A stretch of 19,858 bases of DNA from Geobacter sp. (GCA_003490025.1 DNJC01000109.1:1-19858), one strand, 5' to 3'. Shown: positions 1-7,359, numbered from the stretch's first letter. Translations and numbers: made by a program. The notes: a model not told the origin generated them from the sequence alone.

Positions 1-32
1 AGGAATGCCGCTCCTACAAGAAATGCCGCAGA

Positions 33-70
33 TAAGGAAAAGGGCCGCGCTCCCGGGGAGCGCGGCCCTT
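33..70 (-). terminator. Intrinsic terminator after rplI
   Basis: A perfect inverted repeat at 40-70 has 15-base arms around one central base, and is very G+C rich. Read on the minus strand it is followed by TTTTCC at 41-36. It lies 47 bases beyond the rplI stop codon, so it most likely ends the rpsF-rpsR-DUF2232-rplI transcript. Positions 1-32 show nothing else I can name. Confidence 0.88.
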
Positions 71-117
71 ATTCTTGTTACCAGTGCGTGCCGGCTGCGG
101 CACTACCGTCGGCAGCC

Positions 118-564
118 TTACTCGGCCTTGGTGACGGACACTTTCAGCACTGCGCTTACTTCCGGGTGGATCTTCACGGTTGCGGTGAAGTCGCCGAGGT
201 GCTTGATCGGCTCGGCAAGAACGATGCGCTTGCGGTCGATTTCCACGCCGTTGGCCTTGAGTACCTCGGCCAGTTCGATGTTGGTGACGGCGCCGAAGAG
301 CCTGTCGTCAGCACCAGCCTGGTGCGGGATGGAGAGGGTAAGGGCCTCGATCTTGCCTGCCACCTGCTTGGCAGCCTCAAGGACGCGGTTCTTCTTGTAC
401 TCGAGATGACGCTTGGCGTGCTCGAGAGCCTTGGCGTTCTTCTCGGTCGCCTCGATGGCGAACGCCTTCGGGAGAAGGTAGTTCCTGGCATAGCCGGGTG
501 CCACTTTCACGATGTCGCCGATGCTACCTAAGTTCTCAACGTTTTCTTTCAGGATTACTTTCAT
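118..564 (-). CDS. rplI: 50S ribosomal protein L9
   Basis: L9 binds 23S rRNA near the base of the L1 stalk and helps keep reading frame. The product is 148 residues, the normal bacterial length. The N-terminal domain begins MKVILKENVENLG and continues with the conserved GYARNYLLPK segment (about residues 24-33). A long charged connecting helix (about 41-75) follows, then the C-terminal domain with the LFGAVT and KHLGDF blocks. The ATG is preceded by AGGAGG at a spacing of about six bases, which fixes the start. It is the last gene of the rpsF-rpsR-DUF2232-rplI cluster, 23 bases after the membrane-protein gene, and is followed by a strong terminator. The identification is secure. Confidence 0.97.
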   Translation of the reverse strand: MKVILKENVENLGSIGDIVKVAPGYARNYLLPKAFAIEATEKNAKALEHAKRHLEYKKNRVLEAAKQVAGKIEALTLSIPHQAGADDRLFGAVTNIELAEVLKANGVEIDRKRIVLAEPIKHLGDFTATVKIHPEVSAVLKVSVTKAE

Positions 565-587
565 CTGCTTCCTCCTAGCCTGGTTAT

Positions 588-1541
588 TTACAGGTTTTGC
601 TGTTTATTGGGGGATCGGAAATCGCCCCAGAGATCAAAGACGCCCAGCGCCGCCACCGCCAGCACCATGAAGGGCTGGAAGATCAGGAGCAGGGATGCGA
701 CAAATCTGAAGAGTTTCGGCACCTGGAGCCTGCGGAAAAAGTGGCTGATCACTGCGAACCCCTGCGCCGAGTACAGCGCTCCGAGGACGATCAACAGATT
801 CAGCGAGGCCAGGTAAACCAGGTTGTGCGGCACCAGCATGCCGAACCCGGCAAGAATCAGAACCCAGACCAGCGGTTCGGGATTGCGGTACTTCATGAAA
901 TCCCCCAGGTACAGGGGAAGCCGGACCCGCGCCGCGATGCGCGCCAGCAACAGCAGGTTCAGGCAGGCCATGACGCCGTAAGCGACGGTGACCATGGCCG
1001 GGTAAATGGTGACAATCAGGGCGCCTGCCTGCTGCATAGAATCCTGCAGCGCCTTCAGCTCGTCACCCTTTATGCCCGCCTTTTCGTACAGCAAGGCGGT
1101 CTGGGTGATGCTGGTCTGCACACCCTTGGTGATCTTGGCGTGCAGGTCTGCGCCGGTGACATATCCGTACACCGCCGCAGCCAACAGCAGCACCGTGAGG
1201 TTCACGGCCACCGCGTAGATGACGGAGCGCGCTCCCCCCTTCAACCTGAGCAGGAATTCGGGCAGAGCCAGGGAAAATATCCCCGCCTGCAGCAGGTAAA
1301 TGGCGAGGGCGGACGGATCGGCTACGGCCAGAAGCAGGACCGAAGAGACAAGCACGACGCCGGCACCCGTCCTGCGGCCGCTTTTCAGACAATAGAAGAC
1401 GGCGGGGGCAGGGGCGAACACGCCGGGAACCATACCCAGCACGGGCAGGAAAATGAAACTAAGGAAGAGCGTCACCGTGGTGACGCTCCCCTTGATTACA
1501 TCCAGAACCTGTCCCTGCAGCGGGCTCAGTTTCAGCGACAC
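588..1541 (-). CDS. DUF2232 (YybS-like) multi-pass membrane protein
   Basis: This 317-residue, very hydrophobic protein has about eight likely membrane segments, the first near residues 18-45 and the last near 275-305. It fits the DUF2232/YybS family, which is known beside rpsR and rplI in deltaproteobacteria and Firmicutes; the family's function is not established. The GTG start lies three bases after the rpsR stop codon and has no clear ribosome binding site, so it is probably translated by coupling to rpsR. rplI follows after 23 bases. The family call rests on membrane topology and gene position rather than a catalytic motif. The exact start is moderately sure because it depends on the coupling argument. 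Confidence 0.82.
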   Translation of the reverse strand: MSLKLSPLQGQVLDVIKGSVTTVTLFLSFIFLPVLGMVPGVFAPAPAVFYCLKSGRRTGAGVVLVSSVLLLAVADPSALAIYLLQAGIFSLALPEFLLRLKGGARSVIYAVAVNLTVLLLAAAVYGYVTGADLHAKITKGVQTSITQTALLYEKAGIKGDELKALQDSMQQAGALIVTIYPAMVTVAYGVMACLNLLLLARIAARVRLPLYLGDFMKYRNPEPLVWVLILAGFGMLVPHNLVYLASLNLLIVLGALYSAQGFAVISHFFRRLQVPKLFRFVASLLLIFQPFMVLAVAALGVFDLWGDFRSPNKQQNL

Positions 1542-1544
1542 AGA

Positions 1545-1826
1545 CTAGGCGGTTGCGTGGCTGCCCGCGATGGGAAGCAGCGCGATGTTTCTTGCCCTTT
1601 TGATCGCCTCGGTGATTTCCCTCTGGTGCTTGGAGCAGTTGCCCGAAATACGGCGCGGGATGATCTTGCCGCGCTCGGAAACGAAGTAACGGAGGGTGCG
1701 GGGATCTTTGTAGTCGATGGAAACCTGCTTGTCTGCGCAGAAACGGCAGACTTTACGACGCTGGAAAGGCCTTTTCTTCCTCGGGCCGCTGCTTGCGCTT
1801 CTCTGGGGTGTTCTTTCGTCAGCCAT
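1545..1826 (-). CDS. rpsR: 30S ribosomal protein S18
   Basis: S18 binds 16S rRNA in the platform as a heterodimer with S6, whose gene lies immediately upstream. The product is 93 residues. A basic N-terminal tail leads into the conserved core: KVCRFCADK with a CxxC pair (about residues 25-33), IDYKDPRTLRYFVSERGKI, then PRRISGNCSKHQR and the KRARNIALLP signature near the C-terminus. GGAGGG sits upstream of the ATG, inside the end of rpsF, and the gap to rpsF is four bases. The extra Cys residues resemble zinc-binding S18 forms, but a third and fourth ligand cannot be settled from sequence alone. Confidence 0.97.
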   Translation of the reverse strand: MADERTPQRSASSGPRKKRPFQRRKVCRFCADKQVSIDYKDPRTLRYFVSERGKIIPRRISGNCSKHQREITEAIKRARNIALLPIAGSHATA

Positions 1827-1830
1827 CTAT

Positions 1831-2229
1831 TTATCCCTCCACCGTAGTAGTCGTTTCGGCCTGAACCTCGGCGGCCTCTGCAGCCACTTCCTCGGTCCCT
1901 TCCTCGGCAGCCTTCACCGGAGCGGCTGCCGGGGCAACCACTTCCTGCTCGAGCTTCACGCTCTGGTACCTGATCACCTTGTCGTCAAGGCGCAGGCGGC
2001 GCTCCAGTTCGGCGATCAGTGCGGAATCGCCGTCGAAGCGGAGATAAAAGTAACGGCCGCGCGGATTCTTGTTGATCGGGTATGCCAGTTTCCTGGTGCC
2101 CCAGTCCTCAAGCCTCTTGAACTCGCCGTTCATGCTGGCGATCACGTCCTGTACCTTGGTGGAAAGAGCTTTGATCTCTTCGTCACCGAGGTCCGGCTGG
2201 ACGATGTAAATCGTCTCGTACATCCTCAT
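1831..2229 (-). CDS. rpsF: 30S ribosomal protein S6
   Basis: S6 is the platform protein that pairs with S18. The 132-residue product begins MRMYETIYIVQPDLG and contains the RKLAYPINKNPRGRYFYLRF block (about residues 46-65), both typical of S6. Past about residue 100 it ends in a low-complexity Ala/Glu tail, longer than the E. coli tail but common in deltaproteobacteria. Two in-frame ATG codons are available, at 2229 and 2223. The first is chosen because GAGGAGG lies about eight bases upstream and because S6 proteins usually start M-R-x-Y. It is the first gene of a four-gene ribosomal cluster with a structured leader. Confidence 0.97.
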   Translation of the reverse strand: MRMYETIYIVQPDLGDEEIKALSTKVQDVIASMNGEFKRLEDWGTRKLAYPINKNPRGRYFYLRFDGDSALIAELERRLRLDDKVIRYQSVKLEQEVVAPAAAPVKAAEEGTEEVAAEAAEVQAETTTTVEG

Positions 2230-2311
2230 TGTTAAGCCTCCTCACGGTTTATTTAGCCCCGGTCCAACCCGGAGCAAGGAGATACGGCCCATAGGCCGTT
2301 CTGGTGAACGG
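2230..2311 (-). promoter_or_regulatory. Structured rpsF leader, candidate S6:S18 autoregulatory RNA
   Basis: On the minus strand the leader can form CCGTTC/GAACGG (2306-2311 with 2296-2301) or ACGGCC/GGCCGT (2294-2299 with 2284-2289). The two share bases 2296-2299, so they exclude each other. A third hairpin, GCTCCGG/CCGGGGC with one G-U pair, lies at 2256-2275, just before the ribosome binding site. Leaders upstream of rpsF in many bacteria bind the S6:S18 complex and repress translation. Presence of that exact motif here is inference from position and CCG-containing loops and stems. Confidence 0.4.
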
Positions 2312-2314
2312 TAT

Positions 2315-2343
2315 TAATTACTACAGATGATCCGGTTTGACAA
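2315..2343 (-). promoter_or_regulatory. Possible sigma70 promoter for rpsF cluster
   Basis: On the minus strand TTGTCA (2343-2338) lies 17 bases before TAATTA (2320-2315). The -35 box is good and the -10 box is weak. It sits about 85 bases before the rpsF start and just upstream of the leader hairpins. Read-through from ychF could also supply transcription. Confidence 0.4.
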
Positions 2344-2361
2344 GCTAAAAAGACGGAAAGG

Positions 2362-2437
2362 CAGATTAAGACTAAGATAAAGATTAAGTTCAACCCTGCC
2401 TCCTGCCTTCCTTAGTCTTAATCTTAATCTTTATCTG
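2362..2437 (-). repeat. Low-complexity inverted repeat after ychF
   Basis: The two arms, 2362-2388 and 2411-2437, are each built from short ATTAAG/ATAAAG-like steps. They can pair over about 27 bases with roughly four mismatches or wobbles, around a loop of about 22 bases. The repeat starts four bases after the ychF stop codon. It may act as a 3' hairpin or processing signal; it lacks a clear U-tract, so a standard terminator is doubtful. Confidence 0.6.
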
Positions 2438-2440
2438 ATT

Positions 2441-3535
2441 CTAAACATTGAACCGGAAGTGCATCACGTCGCCGTCCTGCACGACGTACTCCTTCCCTTC
2501 CAGGCGCATGAGCCCCTTTTCCTTGGCGCCAGCCTCGCCGCCGGCGGAGATGAAGTCCTGGTACGCGATCACCTCGGCGCGGATGAACCCCTTTTCGAAG
2601 TCCGAGTGGATGACACCCGCCGCACCGGGCGCCTTGGTGCCCCTGGTGATGGTCCAGGCACGGACCTCCTTGACGCCTGCGGTGAAGTAGGTGATCAGGC
2701 CGAGCAGCTCGTAGCCCGAGCGGATCAGGCGATCGAGTCCCGACTCGGCAAGCCCCATCTCCTCCAGGAACGCCTGCTTCTCGTCCCCGGCGAGTTCGGA
2801 GATCTCGGCCTCGATGGAACCGCAGATGAAGACGACGCCGTTACCCTCCTTCGCGGCGAGTTGACGCACCTCATCGACGTACGGGTGCTTCCCTTCCAGG
2901 TCGTCCTCGGCGACGTTGGCGACGTAGAGAACCGGCTTGGCGGTCATCAGGTGCATGTCGCGCAGGATCAGTTTCTCGTCCTCGGTCTCGGCCATGTCGC
3001 GCGGCGAGAGCCCCTTCTCCAGGGTCGATTTCACCTTCAGGCAGAACTCGACGTCTTCCTTCGCCTTCTTGTCGCCGCTTCTCGCCTGCTTCTCCGTCCG
3101 CAGCAGACGCTTTTCAACGGTGTCCAGGTCCGCCAGCGCGAGTTCGGTCTGGATCACCTCGATGTCGCGTACCGGCGAAACGCTGCCGCTCACGTGCACC
3201 ACGTTCTCGTTCTCGAAGCAGCGCACCACGTGCAGGATGGCGTCGGTGGAGCGGATGTGGCCGAGGAACTTGTTCCCGAGGCCCTCCCCCTGGCTGGCCC
3301 CCTTGACCAATCCCGCGATGTCCAGGAACTCGATCGTGGTGGGAAGGATCCGCTCCGGGTGCACGATCTCGGCGAGCCGGTCCATGCGCGGGTCGGGGAC
3401 CGAGACGATGCCGACGTTGGGGTCGATGGTGCAGAAGGGGTAGTTGGCCGACTCAGCTCCTGCGGAGGTGAGGGCGTTGAAGATGGTCGATTTGCCGACG
3501 TTGGGGAGACCGACTATGCCGCAGTTGAAACCCAT
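2441..3535 (-). CDS. ychF: Redox-regulated ribosome-associated ATPase YchF/Ola1
   Basis: YchF is an Obg-family P-loop NTPase that binds ribosomes and prefers ATP. The 364-residue product is full length. The Walker A loop GLPNVGKST is at residues 9-17, the G3 region DIAGLVKGAS at about 72-81, and the G4 position reads NVAE (207-210) instead of NKxD, which in this family explains the ATP preference. A coiled-coil region (about 130-200) separates the G domain halves. The C-terminal TGS domain starts near residue 281, with RAWTITRGTKAPGAAG and the FIRAEVI segment. The start codon follows AGAGGAA at about nine bases. It lies downstream of pth, in the known ribosome-maintenance neighbourhood. Confidence 0.96.
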   Translation of the reverse strand: MGFNCGIVGLPNVGKSTIFNALTSAGAESANYPFCTIDPNVGIVSVPDPRMDRLAEIVHPERILPTTIEFLDIAGLVKGASQGEGLGNKFLGHIRSTDAILHVVRCFENENVVHVSGSVSPVRDIEVIQTELALADLDTVEKRLLRTEKQARSGDKKAKEDVEFCLKVKSTLEKGLSPRDMAETEDEKLILRDMHLMTAKPVLYVANVAEDDLEGKHPYVDEVRQLAAKEGNGVVFICGSIEAEISELAGDEKQAFLEEMGLAESGLDRLIRSGYELLGLITYFTAGVKEVRAWTITRGTKAPGAAGVIHSDFEKGFIRAEVIAYQDFISAGGEAGAKEKGLMRLEGKEYVVQDGDVMHFRFNV

Positions 3536-3590
3536 AACCTTGATTCCTCTAGTTTGTTAAATTGACGGCGAGCCGGCAACTGGTGAATGT

Positions 3591-3628
3591 CCCTCACCCC
3601 CGCCCCTCTCCCGGAGGGCGAGGGGAGA
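3591..3628. repeat. C-rich intergenic hairpin repeat between pth and ychF
   Basis: CCCCTC (3603-3608) and GAGGGG (3620-3625) pair. After one mismatch, CCC and GGG pair inside around a GGA loop, and a run of CCCTCACCCCCG flanks the hairpin. It resembles the C-rich hairpin repeats scattered between genes in many proteobacterial genomes. No U-tract follows on either strand, so I do not call it a terminator. Confidence 0.55.
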
Positions 3629-3646
3629 ACGGCGGCAAGGCCTGAT

Positions 3647-4213
3647 CTATTTGGCGTTGAAGATGCTCATCGCCTTGGGCATCCCTTCCCTGAGGGCCAT
3701 TTCGAGGGCGTCGATTGACCCGTCCAGCACCTCCAGGAGGGAATCCATCTCCGGCTTCGAGAAGTTGGTGAGCACGTAGTTCACCACGTCGCCATGCACC
3801 GGCCGCCCTATGCCGATCCGGATCCTGGCGTAATCGGAGGAACCGAGTTCCTGGGCCAGCGAACGGAGGCCGTTGTGCCCGCCGTGACCGCCACCCTCTT
3901 TGAGCTTCACCTTGCCGAACGGGATGTCCAGGTCATCATGAATCACGATGAGATCTGAGAGGGAAAGCTTGTAGAAACGGAGCGCCTCCGCGACGGAGCG
4001 CCCCGACAGGTTCATGAAGGTCTGCGGCTTGAGGAGGTAAACGCGCTCACCCGCCCAGTTCCCGTCACCAGCAAGACCGGAGAAGGCCTTCCTGGCGACA
4101 GGGATATCTGACAGGCGCGACAAGCGGTCCAAAACCATGAAACCCGCGTTGTGGCGGGTCCATGAGTACTGTGGCCCGGGGTTACCGAGCCCTACGATCA
4201 GTTTTGCTGCCAT
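3647..4213 (-). CDS. pth: Peptidyl-tRNA hydrolase
   Basis: Pth hydrolyses the ester bond between the peptide and tRNA in peptidyl-tRNAs released by abortive translation. The 188-residue protein has the full family pattern: VGLGNPGPQY at residues 7-16 with Asn11, the catalytic His21 in TRHNAGF, FMNLSG with Asn68 (66-71), HDDLD with Asp93 (92-96), and GGHGGHNGLRS with Asn114 (108-118). The start has no strong ribosome binding site. It lies 12 bases after the rplY stop codon, so translational coupling is likely. Its neighbours rplY and ychF give the usual order. Confidence 0.97.
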   Translation of the reverse strand: MAAKLIVGLGNPGPQYSWTRHNAGFMVLDRLSRLSDIPVARKAFSGLAGDGNWAGERVYLLKPQTFMNLSGRSVAEALRFYKLSLSDLIVIHDDLDIPFGKVKLKEGGGHGGHNGLRSLAQELGSSDYARIRIGIGRPVHGDVVNYVLTNFSKPEMDSLLEVLDGSIDALEMALREGMPKAMSIFNAK

Positions 4214-4225
4214 ACGTTACCCGGG

Positions 4226-4813
4226 TTAGACAGCAGCCTCTTCCTCGGTAGCGGCCTTGCGGCCGAGGATGCTGACGATCGCGGCTTTCGGGTCGCTGAG
4301 GATGACGGCGCCGATCGGAGCAGAGATCTCGCCGACGTGGACGGAGTGACCGATGGTGAGTTCGGTGATGTCGACGTTGATGTGGCCCGGGATGTGGACC
4401 GGAAGGCACTCGACCTCAACTTCGTGCATGGCGAAGTCGAGGAAGCCGCCGGCCTTGACGCCTGCCGGGGTACCGACGAGGACGAGCTTGACGTGTACCT
4501 TGACCTTGTCGGCCAGGTTGATCTTGTGCAGGTCTACGTGGCGCGGCACGCCTTTCAGCGGGTCGCGAAGCAGATCGGCGACGATGACGTTCTGCTCGTT
4601 CAGTTCGCCTTCGCACTTGAGGGTCAGGATGTGGTTGCGGCCACCCTCGCCGGCGATGGCTTCGGAAAGCTCCCTCTGAGCCAGGGAGATGGCTACCGGG
4701 GTCATCCCCTTGCCGTACACAACGGCCGGGACGCGCCCTGCTGCCCTAAGACGACGGCAGATCCCTTTACCGGTTTTTTCCCTCAGTTCCACATTCAGCA
4801 CCTGCTTACTCAT
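4226..4813 (-). CDS. rplY: 50S ribosomal protein L25 / general stress protein Ctc
   Basis: This is the long, two-domain (CTC) form of L25, which binds 5S rRNA. The 195-residue product starts MSKQVLNVELREKTGKG and has the RRLRAAGRVPAVVYGKG block (about residues 20-36) of the 5S-rRNA-binding domain. The beta-rich C-terminal TL5/CTC domain carries LDFAMHEVEVECLPVHIPG (about 124-142). It ends in a short Glu/Ala tail. GGAGGATGT precedes the ATG. It sits between prs (57 bases upstream) and pth (12 bases downstream), the classical prs-ctc-pth order also seen in Bacillus. Confidence 0.96.
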   Translation of the reverse strand: MSKQVLNVELREKTGKGICRRLRAAGRVPAVVYGKGMTPVAISLAQRELSEAIAGEGGRNHILTLKCEGELNEQNVIVADLLRDPLKGVPRHVDLHKINLADKVKVHVKLVLVGTPAGVKAGGFLDFAMHEVEVECLPVHIPGHINVDITELTIGHSVHVGEISAPIGAVILSDPKAAIVSILGRKAATEEEAAV

Positions 4814-4870
4814 ACATCCTCCGATGTCAATCTTGGTATTTTAATGATCCTATTACAGGTCTTGCTTAAC

Positions 4871-5821
4871 TTATACAAACAGCGAGCTGACGGACTCATC
4901 CTCGTGGATGCGGCGGATCGCCTCTGCCAGCAGTTCGGCAACCGAAAGCACCCTGATCTTGTCGGAGTGGCCGGCCTTGTCGCCCAGCGGCACGGTGTCG
5001 GTGATCACGACCTTCTCGATGACGGAATTGTTGATCCTGTCGATGGCGGGCCCGGAGAGGACGCCGTGGGTGGCGCAGGCATAGACGTTGGCGGCCCCGT
5101 GGTCTTTCAGGGCTTGCGCCGCCTGGGTCAGCGTGCCGGCGGTATCGATCATGTCGTCCAGGATGATGGCGCTCTTCCCTTTCACGTCGCCTATGAGATG
5201 CATGATCTCGGCGACGTTCGGACCGGTGCGGCGCTTGTCGATGACGGCGAGGGTGCAGCCGAGCCTCTTGGCGAAGGCCCTGGCGCGCTCGGTACCACCG
5301 GCGTCCGGGGAAACCATGACCAGGTTGTCGAGATCGTCGGCGAAGCGGCTCTTCAGGTGGGCGAGCAGCACGGGCGCCGCGTAGAGGTTGTCGACCGGGA
5401 TGTTGAAGAAACCCTGGATCTGGCCCGCATGCAGGTCGATGGTGACCACCCTGTCGGCGCCGGCCGTGGTGATCAGGTCAGCCACCAGCTTCGACGTGAT
5501 CGGCGTTCTCGGCGCTGCCTTGCGGTCCTGGCGTGCGTAACCGTAGTAGGGCATGACGGCGGTAATGGTGGCTGCGGAAGCCCTTTTCAGGGCGTCGATC
5601 ATGATCAGCAGCTCCATCAGATTGTTGTTGGTCGGGCAGCAGGTGGATTGAACCACGTAAATGTCCCTGCCACGCACGTTCTCGCCGATCTCCACCATGA
5701 TCTCGCCGTCGGAGAAGGTCTTCACCTTCGCCTTGCCCAGGGGCACCCTCAGGCAGTCACAGATCTTCTCCGCCAGAACCGGATTGGAGTTGCCGCTAAA
5801 CACCCTGATCTTGTTTTCCAT
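4871..5821 (-). CDS. prs: Ribose-phosphate pyrophosphokinase (PRPP synthetase)
   Basis: The enzyme makes 5-phosphoribosyl diphosphate from ribose 5-phosphate and ATP, for nucleotide, histidine and tryptophan synthesis. The 316-residue product matches bacterial class I enzymes. It shows KVKTFSDGEI (33-42), the ATP-binding YYGYARQDRK (92-101), DLHAGQIQGFF (129-139), SPDAGGTERARAFAKRLG in the catalytic flexible region (171-188), and the PRPP loop DDMIDTAGT (222-230). The ATG at 5821 follows GGAGAG closely. A sigma70-like promoter lies about 100 bases upstream, so prs probably heads the transcript that continues into rplY, pth and ychF. Confidence 0.97.
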   Translation of the reverse strand: MENKIRVFSGNSNPVLAEKICDCLRVPLGKAKVKTFSDGEIMVEIGENVRGRDIYVVQSTCCPTNNNLMELLIMIDALKRASAATITAVMPYYGYARQDRKAAPRTPITSKLVADLITTAGADRVVTIDLHAGQIQGFFNIPVDNLYAAPVLLAHLKSRFADDLDNLVMVSPDAGGTERARAFAKRLGCTLAVIDKRRTGPNVAEIMHLIGDVKGKSAIILDDMIDTAGTLTQAAQALKDHGAANVYACATHGVLSGPAIDRINNSVIEKVVITDTVPLGDKAGHSDKIRVLSVAELLAEAIRRIHEDESVSSLFV

Positions 5822-5920
5822 TACTCTCCGGCCCTCTCGACTACTTAGATTTTATTAGGGGCTTGCACCGCCAGGCACCGCTGCCGGGGGGACAGGCATC
5901 AATAATCCAGGAAACGCTAC

Positions 5921-5949
5921 TTAATACAATAGTTGGCGGACGAAGTCAA
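5921..5949 (-). promoter_or_regulatory. Sigma70-type promoter for prs
   Basis: On the minus strand TTGACT (5949-5944) is followed after 17 bases by TATTAA (5926-5921). This predicts transcription starting near 5914 and a leader of about 90 bases before prs. No tRNA gene is visible in the leader. The rest of 5950-6149, towards the divergent PilZ gene, shows no other clear site. Confidence 0.7.
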
Positions 5950-6149
5950 CCGAAAAGCTGCCAGGAATCAGTCTTCTCGGCACACGACGGCGGACGCGGG
6001 TAAAGGCTGCAGATTTTGCGGCGAAAACAGATGAGAATGTGTTATCACTGCGTTTAAGGCTGTGAGATAAAACATTTCAGTAAAAAGTGGCTGATGACGA
6101 TAAGGAACCTGCCGGACGTCTTACATTCATCAGCAGGAGGAGATCGATT

Positions 6150-6566
6150 ATGGAAAAGCGGCACTTTCACCGGGTAAAATTCCACGCCCCCGGTGAATTG
6201 ATTCATCATGAAATGAGCTACAGATGCCGTCTGGAAAACGTTTCCCTGCGAGGTGCGCTGATCAGCGCGGACGAGTGCATCATGGTCCCCCTTGGCGAGA
6301 CGTGCACCTTTTCTCTATGCGAATCCCCCGACTCCGCTCCGATCGTCATCTCCGTGGTCATCATGCACTGCTTCTTCTCCATGGTGGGGGTTCAATTCGT
6401 GGCATTCGCCGATGATGCCGAAACCCGCGTTCTCGAACTCATGAAGCGAACGACTCCGGAACCGGAAAAGCTGCAGCAGGAATGGGAAGCGATAATCGCC
6501 CACAGGGCCAAGCAGCAGACGCAAAGCATCCCGGAAGCCGCCGCCCATGCCCCCGTAGGCGGATAG
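6150..6566 (+). CDS. PilZ domain protein (c-di-GMP effector)
   Basis: PilZ domains bind cyclic di-GMP and pass the signal on by contact with partner proteins. The 138-residue product carries both family motifs: RxxxR at residues 4-8 (RHFHR) and NxSxxG at residues 30-35 (NVSLRG). A beta-barrel-like segment runs to about residue 97, and a short charged helix and Ala/Pro tail follow. The ATG at 6150 is chosen because AGGAGG lies upstream; a GTG at 6087 would add 21 residues but lacks a binding site. There is no output domain, so it is a single-domain adaptor. It is divergent from prs and lies 0.7 kb before a dinucleotide riboswitch, which suggests a local dinucleotide-signalling theme (inference). 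Confidence 0.9.
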   Translation: MEKRHFHRVKFHAPGELIHHEMSYRCRLENVSLRGALISADECIMVPLGETCTFSLCESPDSAPIVISVVIMHCFFSMVGVQFVAFADDAETRVLELMKRTTPEPEKLQQEWEAIIAHRAKQQTQSIPEAAAHAPVGG

Positions 6567-6599
6567 GCGCCTCACCGCAAAGACGCAAAAGGTGAAATG

Positions 6600-6648
6600 A
6601 AAAGGCTTGCGGCGAGAGGATAACACCCTCTTACTCTGCAAGCCTTTT
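6600..6648. terminator. Bidirectional terminator between convergent genes
   Basis: AAAAGGCTTGC (6600-6610) pairs perfectly with GCAAGCCTTTT (6638-6648), and an inner GAGAGG/CCTCTT stem supports it. The A and T ends give U-rich tails on both strands. It lies between the PilZ gene (plus) and the unknown gene ending at 6680 (minus), where a shared terminator is expected. Confidence 0.75.
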
Positions 6649-6679
6649 GCGCCACTGCCGGTTCACCATCCGAAAACCT

Positions 6680-7057
6680 TCACTCCTCCTCTTCTGAGCT
6701 TGGGCCGCGACCGCTCTGCACTCGCCGCTCGTAAGGAAGACAACTGTTGATGTTCATGACCTCTTCAGCCAACGCGAGGCTCCTGTACCTTGACGAAACA
6801 TGCTCCAGTTTGTTCTTCAGTTTCATGAGGGCGTCGAGACTCTCGGTCGTGGCGTACTCGTTGTACAACTGCATAACCTCCCTGAAGACCAAGTCCAACG
6901 AGTCGCTAACCGATTCGCACTCCATCGAGCCGAAATCATGTCCATTGATGAACCGGGAGGCCTCGTTTTGGTGCCTCGCCTCCAGAAGGAACTCGCAGAG
7001 AGCGTCCTTATTCAACTTGTATTTTGAGTTCCCGATATCGAGAATATGCCTGACCAT
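6680..7057 (-). CDS. Small protein of unknown function
   Basis: The 125-residue product starts MVRHILDIGNSKYKLNKDAL and ends in an acidic SSEEEE tail. The ATG at 7057 is chosen because GAGGAGGGA lies just upstream; a longer reading to 7132 would add 25 residues without a binding site. The middle (about residues 55-105) is rich in Leu, Glu and Lys and looks alpha-helical, possibly coiled coil (LDALMKLKNKLEHVSSRYRSL). I see no signal peptide, no membrane segment and no recognised motif. It is convergent with the PilZ gene and divergent from the riboswitch operon. I do not recognise the family; it is a real gene on start signal and length. Confidence 0.7.
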   Translation of the reverse strand: MVRHILDIGNSKYKLNKDALCEFLLEARHQNEASRFINGHDFGSMECESVSDSLDLVFREVMQLYNEYATTESLDALMKLKNKLEHVSSRYRSLALAEEVMNINSCLPYERRVQSGRGPSSEEEE

Positions 7058-7199
7058 ACTCCCTCCTCGATTCAGATTCACTACAGCCACCACAGAAGAT
7101 GCTGAAGAGTCAACGACATCCCTGCCACACATATGGTTTTATCGGCGTCAGCAACGGAAGACTTTAATGTTTTTCCGAAGATTCGACCGAAAGTCCCCC

Positions 7200-7228
7200 T
7201 TGACAGGGATGGTGCCTTGCGTTATCGT
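7200..7228 (+). promoter_or_regulatory. Sigma70 promoter of the riboswitch operon
   Basis: A consensus TTGACA (7200-7205) is followed after exactly 17 bases by TATCGT (7223-7228). The predicted start near 7236 falls about 11 bases before the first base of the riboswitch aptamer, as expected for a leader RNA that starts with its aptamer. This supports the riboswitch call below. Confidence 0.75.
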
Positions 7229-7246
7229 TCCCCCAAATTCATGACT

Positions 7247-7331
7247 GATACACGATAATACTAAACCACCCGTGAGGGTGGGACGGAAAGCCTACAGGGT
7301 CTCCAAGAGACAGCCGGGTCGCCGAAATATC
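7247..7331 (+). ncRNA. GEMM-Ib riboswitch, probably 3',3'-cGAMP type
   Basis: The P1 ends GATA (7247-7250) and TATC (7328-7331) pair. Inside are the GEMM-I landmarks: CTAAACC, a CCACCC/GGGTGG hairpin with a GTGA tetraloop (7266-7281), GGACGGAAAGCC (7281-7292), a GGGTCTCC/AGAGAC hairpin, and GCCGGGTCGCCG (7313-7324). In Vc2-type c-di-GMP switches the 5' ligand-contacting base is G. Here the matching segment reads AATACTAAACC, as I recall for the Geobacter cyclic AMP-GMP riboswitches, where A replaces that G. Class is secure; ligand preference is inference from this segment and from resemblance to the Geobacter metallireducens aptamer. Confidence 0.93.
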
Positions 7332-7359
7332 GCTTTGATATTGAGGTCCCGGCTTTTTT
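7312..7359 (+). terminator. Riboswitch-controlled intrinsic terminator
   Basis: AGCCGGG (7312-7318) pairs with CCCGGCT (7348-7354), with an inner ATATC/GATAT hairpin, followed by TTTTTT. The left arm is also part of the aptamer 3' side, so the ligand-bound aptamer and the terminator exclude each other. This layout predicts an ON switch: the ligand lets transcription pass into the two genes downstream. Confidence 0.88.

Noticed and set aside
597..1847. Long antisense frame over the DUF2232 and rpsR genes
   Set aside because: It lacks start signals and family resemblance; it is the antisense shadow of high-G+C coding genes. The same holds for long frames opposite ychF, prs-rplY and the acyl-CoA synthetase gene.
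5822..6086. tRNA gene upstream of prs, as seen in some relatives
   Set aside because: No cloverleaf, T-loop or acceptor stem could be found on either strand.
6087..6149. N-terminal extension of the PilZ protein from a GTG at 6087
   Set aside because: There is no ribosome binding site at 6087, while AGGAGG precedes the ATG at 6150, and the RxxxR motif then lies at the usual N-terminal position.
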